Shown here piece after piece: positions 50,395 to 58,299 of a stretch of DNA of 64,000 nt. Below the pieces are notes generated by a model. The model searched no databases. It had not been told where the DNA came from and was given only the letters and a program-made list of their open reading frames with translations. Made by a program: the position numbers and the translations under genes. The DNA is from Microscillaceae bacterium (lineage in GTDB: Bacteria > Bacteroidota > Bacteroidia > Cytophagales > Microscillaceae). The stretch is from NCBI GenBank assembly GCA_025054775.1, contig JANWZA010000041.1, forward strand, positions 28,540 to 92,539, given 5' to 3'. Each line of letters begins with the position of its first letter. Position 1 is the stretch's first letter.

Positions 50395-51903
50395 TTAAGA
50401 TTGTGAAAGGGTTTGTTTTTGCAACTTTTCCAAAGATTGTAAAATTTTTTCATTTTTCAGGCGTTGATGTACATAAATAGCCTCTGCGGCTCGCTCTTGG
50501 CAATTGATAGCTGCACATTTTTCGCAGGATACCCCTACTTGTCGTTTAAGTACTTTCTTGTCCTCTACAAAGCGAATTATTTTCTTTAAGTCCTCGTTGA
50601 TGAGTAAGCCAATAGTTACACTTGTATTTATTTCAGAAGCGTTAGGCAAATTTCGGGCAATAGAGATACAAAAATATTCATTAGGGGAGTCATAGTATTG
50701 TGAAATTTGGGTTTTGCACATAATTTCATTCTGCCCCATGGTTTGCCGTTGTTCTAGTTGCCGAAGAATATCTAATGAGATCCAACGTCTGCAGTAGTGT
50801 TCGTGCAGATTAGTAGCGTGTGGGTTGTGCAAATCGCTGAGGTGCAATTCTTTGTCTAGAATGAAATTTTGTGTATTGCGTTGGTGGGTAAATCGCAGGA
50901 AAAATAGTTTTTTGATATTAAAATAATGGGTAATAATACTAATAAATCTATGTAAAAACATTTCAGGGGAGGCTTTGTACTTCCGCATGATGGCTAAAAA
51001 AATCTCCTCACTCCAGAAATCTTGTTGAAAGAGGTGGGCTAAATCTGCTTTAAGTTGTAAGGCAGGGATAAGCAGCGCGCCTGCAAAATAAGAGGCTTGG
51101 TAATTATGCAAAAGTTCTTCAAAAGAGTTAGCACGCACCCAAGTAGAGGTATAAACACGTTCCTTGAGTTGCAAAAAATTATAGCCAATTTCACGGGCTA
51201 GGGCAAAAATTTGTTGCGTTTCACTTAGTTTTGGATTAAGCCAAAGTATGTTTTTTTGTGAAGCTTTTTGCTTGGGTTGCATTACGGTTCGCAACGTTTG
51301 CAAATCAGGATATTGGTGTAGGTTTAGGAAATCTACCTTGTAATGGTAATTCTCTTCTAAAATTTTTTGTAAATACAGTTTATCTACACTTTGCTCTTGC
51401 CCTATGTGGTATTTTTGCCTAAATGCTTGGGCTTGAACTTCTATCTCCTCAAAGTAATTTTCGTGCATTTCTTGGTAAGAGCGAAGGATAGCCATGTAGA
51501 ATCGCTCTCGGCTGAGGTCATAGTTACGGGCTAATTCCAAGAGTGTACGGATAAATGCGTTTGCTTTACTCGGCTTATCCGAAAAGAGTGAGACGATACC
51601 GATTTTTGCTAAGCCAAAAATTTCTAAGGACTGTTCAGTAAATAGGTGCGAATTGATAAGAATTTCTATTGGTTTAAGGTTCTCACTCAATTGAGGGCTG
51701 GTAAGTTCTTGTACAGAAACATCTAATGCTTGGGCAAGTAGCTTAATTTTATCAGGGCGTGGATATTTTTTTGCCTTTTCTATTTCATTGAGATAAGAGA
51801 CGGCAATGCCTGTTTTTTGGGCTAACTCTTGTAATGAATAGCCCTTTTCTAAGCGGAGTTGCTTGATTTTTAGCCCAAAGATAAGTTCTTTATTTGTATC
51901 CAT
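50395..51903 (-). CDS. XRE-family regulator with inactive IrrE-like domain
   Basis: 502 residues from the Met of MDTNKELIFGLKIK; a Met 11 codons upstream is less likely since the HTH follows so closely. The HTH is IKQLRLEKGYSLQELAQKTGIAVSYLNEIEKAKKYPRPDKI (residues ~10-65). The middle resembles the M78/IrrE fold, but the metal-binding HExxH is AREIGYNFL and so lacks both His. The C-terminus carries CEKCAAINCQERAAEA (C-x2-C-x4-C-x2-R), the DUF2083-type cysteine cluster of short-chain fatty acyl regulators (ScfR, RamB, MlrA). It probably senses acyl-CoA or carbon state and regulates transcription. Located at the head of a minus-strand unit before the membrane protein; fcl is its upstream neighbour. 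Confidence 0.88.
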   Translation of the reverse strand: MDTNKELIFGLKIKQLRLEKGYSLQELAQKTGIAVSYLNEIEKAKKYPRPDKIKLLAQALDVSVQELTSPQLSENLKPIEILINSHLFTEQSLEIFGLAKIGIVSLFSDKPSKANAFIRTLLELARNYDLSRERFYMAILRSYQEMHENYFEEIEVQAQAFRQKYHIGQEQSVDKLYLQKILEENYHYKVDFLNLHQYPDLQTLRTVMQPKQKASQKNILWLNPKLSETQQIFALAREIGYNFLQLKERVYTSTWVRANSFEELLHNYQASYFAGALLIPALQLKADLAHLFQQDFWSEEIFLAIMRKYKASPEMFLHRFISIITHYFNIKKLFFLRFTHQRNTQNFILDKELHLSDLHNPHATNLHEHYCRRWISLDILRQLEQRQTMGQNEIMCKTQISQYYDSPNEYFCISIARNLPNASEINTSVTIGLLINEDLKKIIRFVEDKKVLKRQVGVSCEKCAAINCQERAAEAIYVHQRLKNEKILQSLEKLQKQTLSQS

Positions 51904-51950
51904 GTTTTTTGTGTTGCAGTGATTAGGGGAAGTCAATTAGGAGAGCAGGT

Positions 51951-52883
51951 TTATACCATTTGCAAATCAAATTTTTGGGCTAAAATACTACGAATGCCTT
52001 GCTCTAAACTAATTTTATGCTTCCAACCCAAAGCATGCAACTTGCTTACATCTAATAATTTGCGGGGAGTGCCGTCAGGTTTGGTAGTATTGAATACGAT
52101 TTCCCCTTCATAGCCTACTAAACGTTTAATTAAGAGTGCCAAATCTTTGATGCTAATATCTTTACCTACCCCTATGTTAATAATCCCACTTTCGTTGTAA
52201 TTTTTCATTAAAAAAAGGCAGGCGTCAGCTAGGTCGTCTGCATGTAAGAACTCGCGAAGGGGCGTGCCTGTTCCCCAAACTTCTACTGTAGGTTTATTTT
52301 CTTGTTTGGCTTCTACAAACTTGCGCATCAGAGCGGGCAGTACGTGAGAATTTTGTAAATCGTAGTTATCATTTTCTCCATACAAGTTAGTAGGCATAAC
52401 TGAAATGAAATTACACCCATATTGGCTACGGTAGGCATCACACAACTTTATACCTGCAATTTTAGCGATGGCATATGGTTCGTTGGTAGGTTCTAAACTT
52501 CCTGTAAGTAAGTACTCCTCTTTCAAGGGCTGGGGGGCAAATTTAGGGTAAATGCAGGAGGAGCCTAGAAACATAAGTTTTTTTACTCCATACACGTAAC
52601 TTTGGTGAATTACATTAGTTTGTATCATTAGGTTATCATACAAAAACTCTCCGCGATAGGTATTATTAGCTAAAATTCCCCCTACTTTGGCGGCGGCTAA
52701 AAACACATATTCAGGTTGTTCTTGGGCAAAAAATTGAGCTACTGCGGCTTGGTTTCGTAGGTCTAATTCTTGAGAAGTACGTAAAACAAGGTTCGTATAC
52801 CCTTCACTTTGCAACTTTCGAACTATTGCCGAACCTACCATGCCTCGATGCCCTGCTACATATATTTTGGCGTTTTTTTCCAT
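51951..52883 (-). CDS. fcl: GDP-L-fucose synthase
   Basis: 310 residues. NADP-binding [14 protein letters not shown], the GSSCIYP and YAIAKIAGI (YxxxK) pair, [23 protein letters not shown] and [18 protein letters not shown]. Makes GDP-L-fucose from the keto-deoxymannose made by Gmd; Gmd is not in the window. GDP-fucose would feed surface glycans. A -7 element TACCTTTG (52931-52938, minus strand) lies 48 bases upstream. Identity is firm. Confidence 0.95.
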   Translation of the reverse strand: MEKNAKIYVAGHRGMVGSAIVRKLQSEGYTNLVLRTSQELDLRNQAAVAQFFAQEQPEYVFLAAAKVGGILANNTYRGEFLYDNLMIQTNVIHQSYVYGVKKLMFLGSSCIYPKFAPQPLKEEYLLTGSLEPTNEPYAIAKIAGIKLCDAYRSQYGCNFISVMPTNLYGENDNYDLQNSHVLPALMRKFVEAKQENKPTVEVWGTGTPLREFLHADDLADACLFLMKNYNESGIINIGVGKDISIKDLALLIKRLVGYEGEIVFNTTKPDGTPRKLLDVSKLHALGWKHKISLEQGIRSILAQKFDLQMV

Positions 52884-52972
52884 GTTCTCAAGGATACAAT
52901 TATCAAAAATTTGCCTTCTTACTTTTTGTGCAAAGGTACAAAAAAGTCATAATTTTCTTTATTTTAGCTACC

Positions 52973-54010
52973 CTATGGTTGTTCTTTTCGCAGAATGTAC
53001 AAGGTATCTTCTTGTATTTTTTCTATTTGAAAATGAGGCAAATAGGGCAATGTAGGAGCTTTAATACCTCTTCCTATCACCTTAGGACTTTTGAAAATGC
53101 GTATCTCATCGTACAAGTCTTGTTCAATAAAACTGTTAAGCAATTTTGCTCCACCTTCTACCAAAACCGATTGAATGTTTTGTTGGTATAAGTATTGCAA
53201 ACAGTGGCTCAAATAATGAGGTGTATGGTCTATTTTTACCCAAGTAATGTTTCGTTCTTGTTTATTGAATTTGGTATTAAAGCAGATTGTCGGAGCATTT
53301 TCGTTCCAAATGTGTAAATTTTTAGGTAAGGTAAGTTCGTTATCTATAACAATCCGAACAGGATTTTGCCCTACCCAAAGGCGCACATTTAGTTGTGGAT
53401 TATCAAAGAGAGCAGTATTCTTACCTATCCAAATAGCGTGTTCTTCAGCTCGGTATTGGTGTACGCGTTGGTGTGAGAGAGCATTACTCACAGATATGGG
53501 CTGGTAATTTTCACCTGCAATAAAACCATCGGCGGTTTCTGCCCATTTTAGTATGATGTAAGGACGTTGGGCTTGCATAAAGGTGAAGAAACGACAATTG
53601 AGTTGATAGCCCTCTTTGGCTAAAATTCCTGTTTCTACCTCAATGCCTGCTTGTTGCAAGATAGCAATTCCCTTGCCTGCTACCAGCGGATTACTATCAA
53701 TATTAGCAATAAAAACCTTCTTAGGGCGGATTTGGGCTAATAAATTAGCACAAGGAGGTGTTTTCCCAAAATGACTACAAGGCTCTAAATTGATAAAAAA
53801 TTCGCTTTCAGCTAAAAGTGCTTTATCTCTTACACTTTCTATGGCATTTACCTCGGCGTGCCAGTCTCCGTAACGTTTGTGCCATCCCTCTCCTATAATT
53901 TTGTTTTGGTGAACAATTACACAACCTACTAATGGGTTAGGACGCGCTTTACCTATTCCTAACCGTGCCAAATCAAGGCACCGCAACATATACATTTCGG
54001 TTGAGAGCAT
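52973..54010 (-). CDS. ribD: Riboflavin biosynthesis bifunctional deaminase/reductase
   Basis: 345 residues, full length. N-terminal deaminase with zinc ligands H51 (HAEVNAIE), C78 and C87 (EPCSHFGKTPPC); C-terminal pyrimidine reductase with ILKWAETADGFIAG, IDNELTLPKNL and VLVEGGAKLLNSFIEQDLYDEI. Second and third steps of riboflavin synthesis. It starts the minus-strand unit, 89 bases before fcl. Identity is firm. Confidence 0.95.
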   Translation of the reverse strand: MLSTEMYMLRCLDLARLGIGKARPNPLVGCVIVHQNKIIGEGWHKRYGDWHAEVNAIESVRDKALLAESEFFINLEPCSHFGKTPPCANLLAQIRPKKVFIANIDSNPLVAGKGIAILQQAGIEVETGILAKEGYQLNCRFFTFMQAQRPYIILKWAETADGFIAGENYQPISVSNALSHQRVHQYRAEEHAIWIGKNTALFDNPQLNVRLWVGQNPVRIVIDNELTLPKNLHIWNENAPTICFNTKFNKQERNITWVKIDHTPHYLSHCLQYLYQQNIQSVLVEGGAKLLNSFIEQDLYDEIRIFKSPKVIGRGIKAPTLPYLPHFQIEKIQEDTLYILRKEQP

Positions 54011-54358
54011 ACCAAGAAGGAAGTTAAAATTACCGAAGCTTGTGTAAATTAGTGAATAACCAAACTATAACACAACTTAAGCTTTTCTGCAAATTCTCAA
54101 AAATATTTTCACAATACAAGAAAACAGATGGTCTTTCGGAAGTAGAAAAAAGTTTTTGTCGCAACATGCAAAGGCAAGTAAAGTTAAGAAATACAAAATT
54201 AAAAAAGTTTGAAATGTGAAAAATCAAAAAAATAGAGTTGATTTTTAATTCTCAAATTCTTTACTTTTCCTCACAAAAAACTCTCCTAATAGCACAGTTT
54301 TTGAATTTTGTTGTATATTTGCCTACTTATTCTTTGCAGTTTATACTATAAACAATCC
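54011..54358. other. Divergent intergenic region, ribD and the repeat protein
   Basis: About 350 AT-rich bases. A -7 element TATATTTG at 54314-54321 probably serves the repeat protein. Nothing else recognised. Confidence 0.4.
54314..54321 (+). promoter_or_regulatory. -7 element before the repeat protein
   Basis: TATATTTG fits the Bacteroidetes -7 pattern and lies 37 bases before the ATG at 54359. It sits inside a longer open frame starting 54308, which argues for the shorter start. Confidence 0.5.
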
Positions 54359-55729
54359 ATGGAAAAGGAGAAATTTATTTATTATTTGGAACATCCCTCG
54401 CTTATAGACCAAACTGATATTGAATTGTTAGAAGATTTGGCAATAAAATATCCTTTCTTTCACTTGGCACATACCCTCATTGCCAAATATACTCACGAAA
54501 AGGAAAGTTTATTAGCCCCTCAAAAAATTCGTAGAGCTGCCGTGCACCTCTACGATAGAGATGCCCTACGTCGTTTTATTCATACAGAATGGAGAAAGGA
54601 CATATCTCAGAAAGTAGAACAAATAAATGTGCCTGAAACTGCTTTCAAAGTAGAAACATCAACCTTTGAGTCAACCCCTTCCACTTATGCCTTCCAAAGC
54701 AAGGAATCTGAAAACACCTCAAAAGAATCTGAATTATCCTTCTTTGATAGTTTAGATACTGAAGAAATATTTACCGAACAGCCAAAAGAAAGTAATGAAT
54801 ATACCAAAACTTGGAACTTTGAGGCTGAAACAACCTCAACCAAAGATATAAACTCCTCCTCAACTACTCAACAAGATACGCAAGAGGAGATTAGTGAAAC
54901 CATAGCTATGGACTTGTTTAATGAGGGTAAACAAGAGGAAGCAATTTTGATGTATAAAAAACTCATTAAAAAGTATCCAGGAAGAAAAAGTTATTTCCAA
55001 CGACAATTGGCTATTCTCACTGATGACGAAAGCTATCTATCCTACGGTGAAGAAGATGAAGATGAGCAAATAGAGAGCAAAGCTACACTGCAAGAGTCAA
55101 AGGTTGAAGTTGATACAACTTCTACGCCTTTTATTCAACCTAAAGAAATAGAACATAAGAAGGATCTCGAAACCGCTATTTCTCGAATAAGCTACGAACT
55201 CCCTGCCAAACCTACCACAGAACATATTGAAACTGATTATAGCTCTAAACTAGAAATCAATCCACACACACAATCTACTGAAAAAGAGGTAGACAAAAAG
55301 TATGTGAGTTCCTTCTTTGATGATATAGAAGACGACTACGAAGCCAAACCCCAGCCTGCCACTATTCTATATGAAAGTGATGCTATACTCCTTTTCAATC
55401 AAGGTAAAACACAAGAAGCAATCGAAATATACGAAAAATTGATAAAACAAAACCCTGAAAAAAGAGACTACTACCTTAACCAAATTCACATATTGAAAAG
55501 TTTTGAGAAACCCACAGAGCCAACCTCTGAAAATAAAGTAGAAAACTTTTTTGAGAAAATAGATATTACACCCAAAGCAATTGATGAGGATATTAGTGAA
55601 ATCGATGCTATTTCTTTATTCAACCAAGGGAAAATAGATGAAGCAATTGAAATATATAGAAAACTAATACTCAAATACCCTGAAAAACGCAATTACTATA
55701 ACTCGCAAATAGAAATCCTGAAGAGCTAA
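54359..55729 (+). CDS. Cytosolic protein with three repeated TPR-like cassettes
   Basis: 456 residues from MEKEKFIYYLEHPSLID; chosen over a start 17 codons upstream, because a -7 element lies in that stretch. The first ~85 residues are an N-terminal domain with LLEDLAIKYPFFHLAHTLIAKY. Three ~43-residue cassettes follow: (A/I)xxLFN(E/Q)GKxxEAIxxYxKLI(x)KYPxxRxYYxxQxxIL near residues 180, 340 and 412, separated by Ser/Thr/Glu-rich linkers. The copies are so alike that duplication is recent. Likely a protein-interaction scaffold. No signal peptide. Confidence 0.8.
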   Translation: MEKEKFIYYLEHPSLIDQTDIELLEDLAIKYPFFHLAHTLIAKYTHEKESLLAPQKIRRAAVHLYDRDALRRFIHTEWRKDISQKVEQINVPETAFKVETSTFESTPSTYAFQSKESENTSKESELSFFDSLDTEEIFTEQPKESNEYTKTWNFEAETTSTKDINSSSTTQQDTQEEISETIAMDLFNEGKQEEAILMYKKLIKKYPGRKSYFQRQLAILTDDESYLSYGEEDEDEQIESKATLQESKVEVDTTSTPFIQPKEIEHKKDLETAISRISYELPAKPTTEHIETDYSSKLEINPHTQSTEKEVDKKYVSSFFDDIEDDYEAKPQPATILYESDAILLFNQGKTQEAIEIYEKLIKQNPEKRDYYLNQIHILKSFEKPTEPTSENKVENFFEKIDITPKAIDEDISEIDAISLFNQGKIDEAIEIYRKLILKYPEKRNYYNSQIEILKS

Positions 55730-55968
55730 GCTATATAAGTTCTGACGTGAGTTGGCAGCCAAATCTTAGACAAGTACAATATTTCTAAGTACAATATTTC
55801 TACATAAAGCCTCAGGTTGATACTCCTGCACACACGGTTTCTTATCCAAGAACTTAATAAATAATCGTATATCGAAAATTTAATTTTATATTTTAAAACA
55901 AAAAACTAATTACCAAAAGTTAATTTTTTTAATCTAAGTAACCAAAAAATCATTTTGTAATAATCAAT

Positions 55969-57666
55969 TCAATAACCTATGGCAGTATCGTCTTTGCGAG
56001 AGTCTGCACAGCCTTCCCATTTACCATTTTTAAGTTTTCTGATTCCGTTTACTCGTCCAATGATTTTACGTCCTTTGAAGCGATAACCTAGTTTTTCAAG
56101 TTCTTCAATAAGGTGCTTATCGAAGGCATCTTTTTCTAAAAAAACTACGTCAGGTTGCCATTGATGGTGAAAGCGAGGCATGTCGATTGCCTTCTGCAAA
56201 GGCATACCAAATTCTACTACATTCAAAAAAACTTGCAATACCGAAGTGGGAATAGTAGTGCCGCCAGGGCTGCCAAGAGCAAACAAAAATTGATTGTCTT
56301 TTTCAACAATGGTAGGAGTCATAGAGCTAAGCATACGCTTTTGTGGGGCAATTGCATTCGCTTTGCCTCCGATTGCTCCGTACAAATTAGGAAAGCCTGG
56401 TTTGATGCTGAAATCGTCCATTTCATTATTTAAGAAAAATCCTGCCCCTTTTACTACTACTTTTGAGCCGTAAGCGTCGTTAAGTGTGGTGGTTACGCAA
56501 ACCACGTTACCCCATTTATCGGCGATGGTGTAGTGTGTGGTTTCTTCACTTTCAATGATATTTCCTGCGGTAATATTTTCGGAAATTCCTGCTTTTTCAA
56601 AGCTAAAATCTTTCATTCGGTTTTGGAGATATTGTTTATCCAAAAGGGTTTTTAGGGGCACTTTGTAAAAATCGGCATCTGCCATGTGAGTAGCTCTATC
56701 GGCGTAAAAACGTCGCTCTGCCTCGATAATGACTTGCAAGGTTCGCTTATCGCGCACTCCCCACTTGGCAATTGGATATTTTTCTATCATGCCCAAAATT
56801 TGTAATAGCCCTATTCCTCCTGAAGAAGGAGGAGGCATGGTAATAATTTTATATCCTTTGTAGTAGCCGATGAGGGGTTTTCGCCATACGGCTTGGTAGT
56901 TTTTCAAATCCTCGTGGGTGATAATACCTCTGCGAGCGGGTTGGGTAGGGCTTTGCATTTCGGCAACAATCAGGTCAGCGGTTTTGCCTTCATAGAAGCC
57001 TGCTCTGCCGTGGTCGCGGATACGCTCTAGGGTTTGGGCAAGCTCGGGTTGCCGAACAGTATCGCCTGCTTTCCAGGGTATACCTTCGGGTTTGATAAAT
57101 TGATGGGGTATGTGAGTGTTAATTCGTAGAAAATCTTCACGATATTTGTTCAAATTTTCTGCTTCGTATTGTGTCAGTACATATCCTTGGTAAGCCAAAT
57201 CGATTGCGGGTTGAATGAGGTCTTTGAATGGTAATGAGCCATACTTTTGGTGAATTTTGAGCATACCATCCACTGTACCTGGTACGCCTACTGCTAAATG
57301 CCCTTCTTGGCTTAATTGATCTATAACGTTGCCCTCTGCATCTAAATACATTTTTTCGTGGGCTTTGAGGGGGGCTTTTTCGCGGTAATCTAACACATCG
57401 TACTCACCTTGGGCTGTACGGCACACCATGAACCCCCCACCGCCGATATTACCTGCAATAGGAAAACAAACTGCCAAAGCAAATTCGGTAGCTATCAGGG
57501 CGTCAAATGCGTTGCCACCTTTTTTTAGTATCTCAACACCAATACGCGAAGCCTCGGGATAGGCAGAGGTTACCATCCCGTTCTCTGCAATAACTGCTTC
57601 TTTTTGGGCTTGTAAAAAACCTACACCGCAAGGCATACAAAGCAAAAGAAGATACCAAAATTTCAT
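55969..57666 (-). CDS. ggt: Gamma-glutamyltranspeptidase
   Basis: 565 residues with a signal peptide (FWYLLLLCMPCGVGFLQA). Periplasmic enzyme that removes gamma-glutamyl groups from glutathione. The nucleophile Thr is in ESEETTHYTIADKWGNVV near residue 375; PPPSSGGIGLLQILGM, DDFSIKPG and GGTTIPTSVLQVFLNVVEFGM are conserved. It should self-cleave before the Thr. Upstream (toward clpB) is the long 21-bp tandem repeat. Confidence 0.94.
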   Translation of the reverse strand: MKFWYLLLLCMPCGVGFLQAQKEAVIAENGMVTSAYPEASRIGVEILKKGGNAFDALIATEFALAVCFPIAGNIGGGGFMVCRTAQGEYDVLDYREKAPLKAHEKMYLDAEGNVIDQLSQEGHLAVGVPGTVDGMLKIHQKYGSLPFKDLIQPAIDLAYQGYVLTQYEAENLNKYREDFLRINTHIPHQFIKPEGIPWKAGDTVRQPELAQTLERIRDHGRAGFYEGKTADLIVAEMQSPTQPARRGIITHEDLKNYQAVWRKPLIGYYKGYKIITMPPPSSGGIGLLQILGMIEKYPIAKWGVRDKRTLQVIIEAERRFYADRATHMADADFYKVPLKTLLDKQYLQNRMKDFSFEKAGISENITAGNIIESEETTHYTIADKWGNVVCVTTTLNDAYGSKVVVKGAGFFLNNEMDDFSIKPGFPNLYGAIGGKANAIAPQKRMLSSMTPTIVEKDNQFLFALGSPGGTTIPTSVLQVFLNVVEFGMPLQKAIDMPRFHHQWQPDVVFLEKDAFDKHLIEELEKLGYRFKGRKIIGRVNGIRKLKNGKWEGCADSRKDDTAIGY

Positions 57667-57775
57667 TATTCTTGTTCTGAAATTTCTGTGCTAAAGGAGT
57701 AACTTTGTAATCTATCTTATATGGAAATCGTAAGCAAAGATAAAATTTACAGAGAGAAAAACATTCTATTTGCTT

Positions 57776-58237
57776 AATGTTAAGATTTGAATAATTAATG
57801 TTAATTCTTGAATATTCAATATTAGTATTTGAATAATCAATCTTAGGTTTTGAATATTTAACATTAATATCTAAGTGGCTAGTGTTAGAGTTTAGATATT
57901 CAATATTAACATCTGAATAACTAATGTTAAGTTTTGAATATTCAATGTTAGTATTTGAATAATCAATGTTAAGACTTAAATACTAAATGTTAAGGATTAG
58001 GTAATATATTTTAAGATTTACATGTTAGAAGTTAAGTATTTATTATTAATAACTTAATAATTATCGTTAAAATACCTGTAATCAACGTTAAATATCAAAC
58101 ATTTATCGTTAGAAATTAAGTATTTACTAATAAAAACTTACCATTGAATATTGAAATATAAGAGCTTAACATTAAATAACAAACATTTAGCGTTAAAATC
58201 TAAACATTTGTTACTAAAAACTTAACATGTACTTGTA
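57776..58237. repeat. Tandem array of about 22 imperfect 21-bp units
   Basis: The period is exactly 21 bases over 462 bases with no length slips. Early units read AATGTTA-N7-GAATA(A/T)TC; later units drift to forms with CGTTA and ATTTATCG. Neighbouring units in the first half often alternate GAATATTC and GAATAATC, so a 42-bp higher-order period may exist. On the minus strand the first nine units are open in one frame, reading nine heptads of the type (D/E)YSxxNI, but unit 10 and units 12-14 bring stops. No start codon leads into it. Confidence 0.9.
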
Positions 58238-58254
58238 AGAATTTACAATTTGTT

Positions 58255-58292
58255 CTCCATTGTTGAAGATATAAAACCTTGCAACAATGGAG
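58255..58292 (-). terminator. Stem-loop after clpB
   Basis: CTCCATTGTTG and CAACAATGGAG form an 11-bp perfect stem with a 16-base loop, 8 bases after the clpB stop. No U run follows, so it may be a stabilising or weak termination hairpin rather than a strong terminator. Confidence 0.5.
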
Positions 58293-58299
58293 ATAGGTT

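Larger units (their letters stand above)
57667..58299. other. Intergenic region occupied by a 21-bp tandem repeat
   Basis: Between the stop of clpB and the start of ggt, both on the minus strand. Apart from the ~110-base ggt leader and a stem-loop after clpB, it is filled by the tandem array. Confidence 0.8.

Noticed and set aside
57776..58237. 21-bp repeats as a CRISPR array
   Set aside because: Units are contiguous and diverged with no unique spacers, and no cas genes are present.
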